Of a DNA stretch of 6,025 nt, positions 4,440 to 6,025 are shown one piece after another. Numbering within the stretch: the stretch's first letter is position 1; each line of letters begins with the position of its first letter. The translations under genes and the position numbers were made by a program. This DNA is from Thermoflexales bacterium (lineage in GTDB: Bacteria > Chloroflexota > Anaerolineae > B4-G1). The notes under the pieces are model-generated. The model searched no databases. It was not told the DNA's origin and saw only the letters and a program-made list of their open reading frames with translations. The stretch lies in contig SKQX01000031.1 in the NCBI GenBank assembly GCA_007118795.1, positions 1 to 6,025 of the forward strand, in the 5' to 3' direction.

Positions 4440-6025
4440 TCACAGGGCCAGCATCCTCTCCAGGGCCACGGCCGCCCACTGGGCGGTCTCGGGGGCGACG
4501 GTGATCTCATTGCGCACCTCACCGTGGGCCAGGTCGTCCAGCAGCGCCGCCAGATTGTCCTCAGTGGTCTGGGTCATCGTGACGCAGTAGGGAGGGACGT
4601 CGGACAGCGAGAAGATCGTCTGGTCGGGATGGTCGTGCTGGAGGCGACGGACCAGACGGGTCTCGGTGCCGATGGCCCAGACGGTGCCCGGGGGGGCAGC
4701 CTGGACCTCCCGGATGATGTGGGCCGTCGAGCCGACATCGTCGGCCAGGGCCACGACCGCGGCGGTGCATTCGGGGTGGACGATGACCCGGACGCCGGGC
4801 AGACGCTCGCGGACGGCGTGGACGTGTTGAGGCCGGAAGCGCCGGTGGACGTTGCAGGCGCCCGGCCACAGAAGGACCCTGGCTGAGCGCAGCCGGTCCG
4901 CCGACGGGGGATGCCGCGGATCCCAGACCAGGATGTCGGCGGGCGGAATATCGGCGGCGATGGCGGTGTTGTGCCCCAGGTGTTGGTCGGGGAAGAAGAA
5001 GACGCGCGGCCTCCGTTTCAGAGCCCAGGCCATCGCCTCGGCGGCGTTCCCGGAGGTGCAGGTGATGCCCCCGTGCCGTCCGCAGAAGGCCTTGAGCGCG
5101 GCCGAGGAGTTGACGTAGGTGATGGGGGTGAACTCGGCCTCGACGGCGCCAAAGGTCTGGTCGAGCGCGTGCCAGGCAGCCTCAACGGAGTCCGGCGTGG
5201 CCGTATCGGCGAGATAGCAGCCGGCCTCGGGGTCCGGCATGAGCACGCGCTGCCCCGGCTTCGCCAGGATAGCGGCGCCCTCGGCCATAAAGTGCACGCC
5301 GCAGAAGACGATGAACTCGGCGTCGGTGTCGGCGGCCTGGCGCGCCAACTGGAGCGAGTCCCCGCGGAAATCGGCGTGCTCGATGATCTCGTCCTGCTGG
5401 TAGTGGTGGGCCAGGATGACCAGCCGCTGGCCCAGGGCCGCGCGGGCCGTCCCGATGCGCCGGGCCGGATCCCCCACCCGGCCGGGCCCGGCCGCGGGGG
5501 TGACGTCCATGCTCAGGTCGAGGGCCCGGACCGAGTGCGTCAGGGCCCCGACGGAGATGTAGTCGACGCCGGTGGCGGCTATGTCGGCCACGGTATCGAG
5601 GGTCACGTTGCCCGAGGCCTCGAGGTCGACTCGCCCGGCCGTGATCCGCACGGCCTGGCGCATAGTGTCGAGGCTCATATTGTCGAGCATGATGCGGTCC
5701 AGGGGCGGCTCGATCTCCAGGGCCTCCCGCAGCTGGTCGAGGGTGTCCACCTCGACCTCGATGGGCAGCTCGGGGTGGGCAACGCGGGCCCGGGTCACAG
5801 CCGGGGTGATGCCGCCGGCGCCGACGATATGGTTGTCCTTGATCAGCACCATGTCGAAGAGGGCCATGCGGTGGTTCTCCCCGCCGCCCATGCGGACGGC
5901 GTACTTGTCGAGCATCCGGTGGCCGGGTACGGTCTTGCGAGTGTCAAGGATGGCGGCCTGGGTGACGGCGACGGCGTCGACGTAGTCCCGGGTGGCGGTG
6001 GCGATGCCCGACATGCGCTGGAGGA
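4440..6025 (-). CDS. nadC-nadA: Fused nicotinate-nucleotide pyrophosphorylase (NadC) / quinolinate synthase (NadA), 5' end outside window
   Basis: This protein makes quinolinate (NadA) and converts it with PRPP to nicotinate mononucleotide (NadC) in the cytoplasm. The frame is open through 6025 and reads LQR just before the Met at 6014, matching the usual NadC context LQRxSGIATxTR, so that Met is internal. Counting from it, NadC signatures are DTRKT (24-28), GGGENHR (43-49), LIKDNH (57-62), EVEVDT (86-91), MLDN (109-112), EASGN (132-136) and SVGALTHS (154-161). Spacings match the known Mycobacterium tuberculosis active-site residues with an offset near 113, so about 110 residues are missing. 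After a Pro/Gly/Ala linker (about 171-183) comes a complete NadA: LAHHYQQDE (201-209), VNSSAALKA (301-309), CTSGNA (319-324), FFPDQHLG (340-347), HPEC (413-416) and AIGTE (447-451). The three expected 4Fe-4S cysteines are C266 (EAGC), C387 (PGAC) and C477 (PPYC). Their spacing (121, 90) is that of the long Bacillus subtilis type. No stop or frameshift separates the halves. The TGA stop is at 4440-4442. Both identities are secure. Confidence 0.93.
   Translation of the reverse strand, partial: LQRMSGIATATRDYVDAVAVTQAAILDTRKTVPGHRMLDKYAVRMGGGENHRMALFDMVLIKDNHIVGAGGITPAVTRARVAHPELPIEVEVDTLDQLREALEIEPPLDRIMLDNMSLDTMRQAVRITAGRVDLEASGNVTLDTVADIAATGVDYISVGALTHSVRALDLSMDVTPAAGPGRVGDPARRIGTARAALGQRLVILAHHYQQDEIIEHADFRGDSLQLARQAADTDAEFIVFCGVHFMAEGAAILAKPGQRVLMPDPEAGCYLADTATPDSVEAAWHALDQTFGAVEAEFTPITYVNSSAALKAFCGRHGGITCTSGNAAEAMAWALKRRPRVFFFPDQHLGHNTAIAADIPPADILVWDPRHPPSADRLRSARVLLWPGACNVHRRFRPQHVHAVRERLPGVRVIVHPECTAAVVALADDVGSTAHIIREVQAAPPGTVWAIGTETRLVRRLQHDHPDQTIFSLSDVPPYCVTMTQTTEDNLAALLDDLAHGEVRNEITVAPETAQWAAVALERMLAL

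Noticed and set aside
5475..5510. Separate nadA gene starting within the linker
   Set aside because: The ATG and GTG there lack a ribosome binding site and no stop ends the NadC frame, so a fusion is the simpler reading.

Overview
The window carries the 3' part of a de novo NAD biosynthesis locus and one membrane transporter, all on the minus strand, followed by about 1.15 kb of gene-free, repeat-rich DNA at the left end. The coding DNA is GC-rich. The interspersed repeats and hairpins are of a kind I associate with Chloroflexota, especially the element at about 875-952 that reads TTCTTCGTCGCTCCGCTCC on the minus strand. The phylum is an inference, not a demonstrated placement.

Reading right to left, in the direction of transcription. 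(1) 6025-4440 is one uninterrupted reading frame joining the C-terminal part of NadC (quinolinate phosphoribosyltransferase) to a complete NadA (quinolinate synthase). It is open at the window edge, so its start and roughly 110 NadC residues lie outside. (2) nadB (L-aspartate oxidase) follows after 27 bp, with a good Shine-Dalgarno before its ATG. (3) A 334-bp spacer (2777-2444) holds hairpins and a possible operator but no convincing gene. (4) A 12-helix MFS permease runs from 2443 to 1151. (5) 1150-1 contains a 16-bp tandem repeat, a dispersed repeat, several strong inverted repeats, an orphan sigma70-like promoter pointing right, and a three-copy tandem repeat of about 66 bp.

The NAD enzymes form a complete pathway. 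NadB oxidises L-aspartate to iminoaspartate. The NadA domain condenses this with dihydroxyacetone phosphate to quinolinate. The NadC domain converts quinolinate and PRPP to nicotinate mononucleotide, CO2 and pyrophosphate. Steps two and three therefore sit on one polypeptide. The MFS protein may share the transcript or have its own promoter, and its substrate cannot be told from sequence.

The points most worth a second look are the NadC-NadA fusion, the near-palindrome exactly at its linker, and the orphan promoter followed by a bulged long hairpin, which could be a small RNA. I saw no evidence for a wholly new system; most of the window is recognisable metabolism plus repeat DNA.
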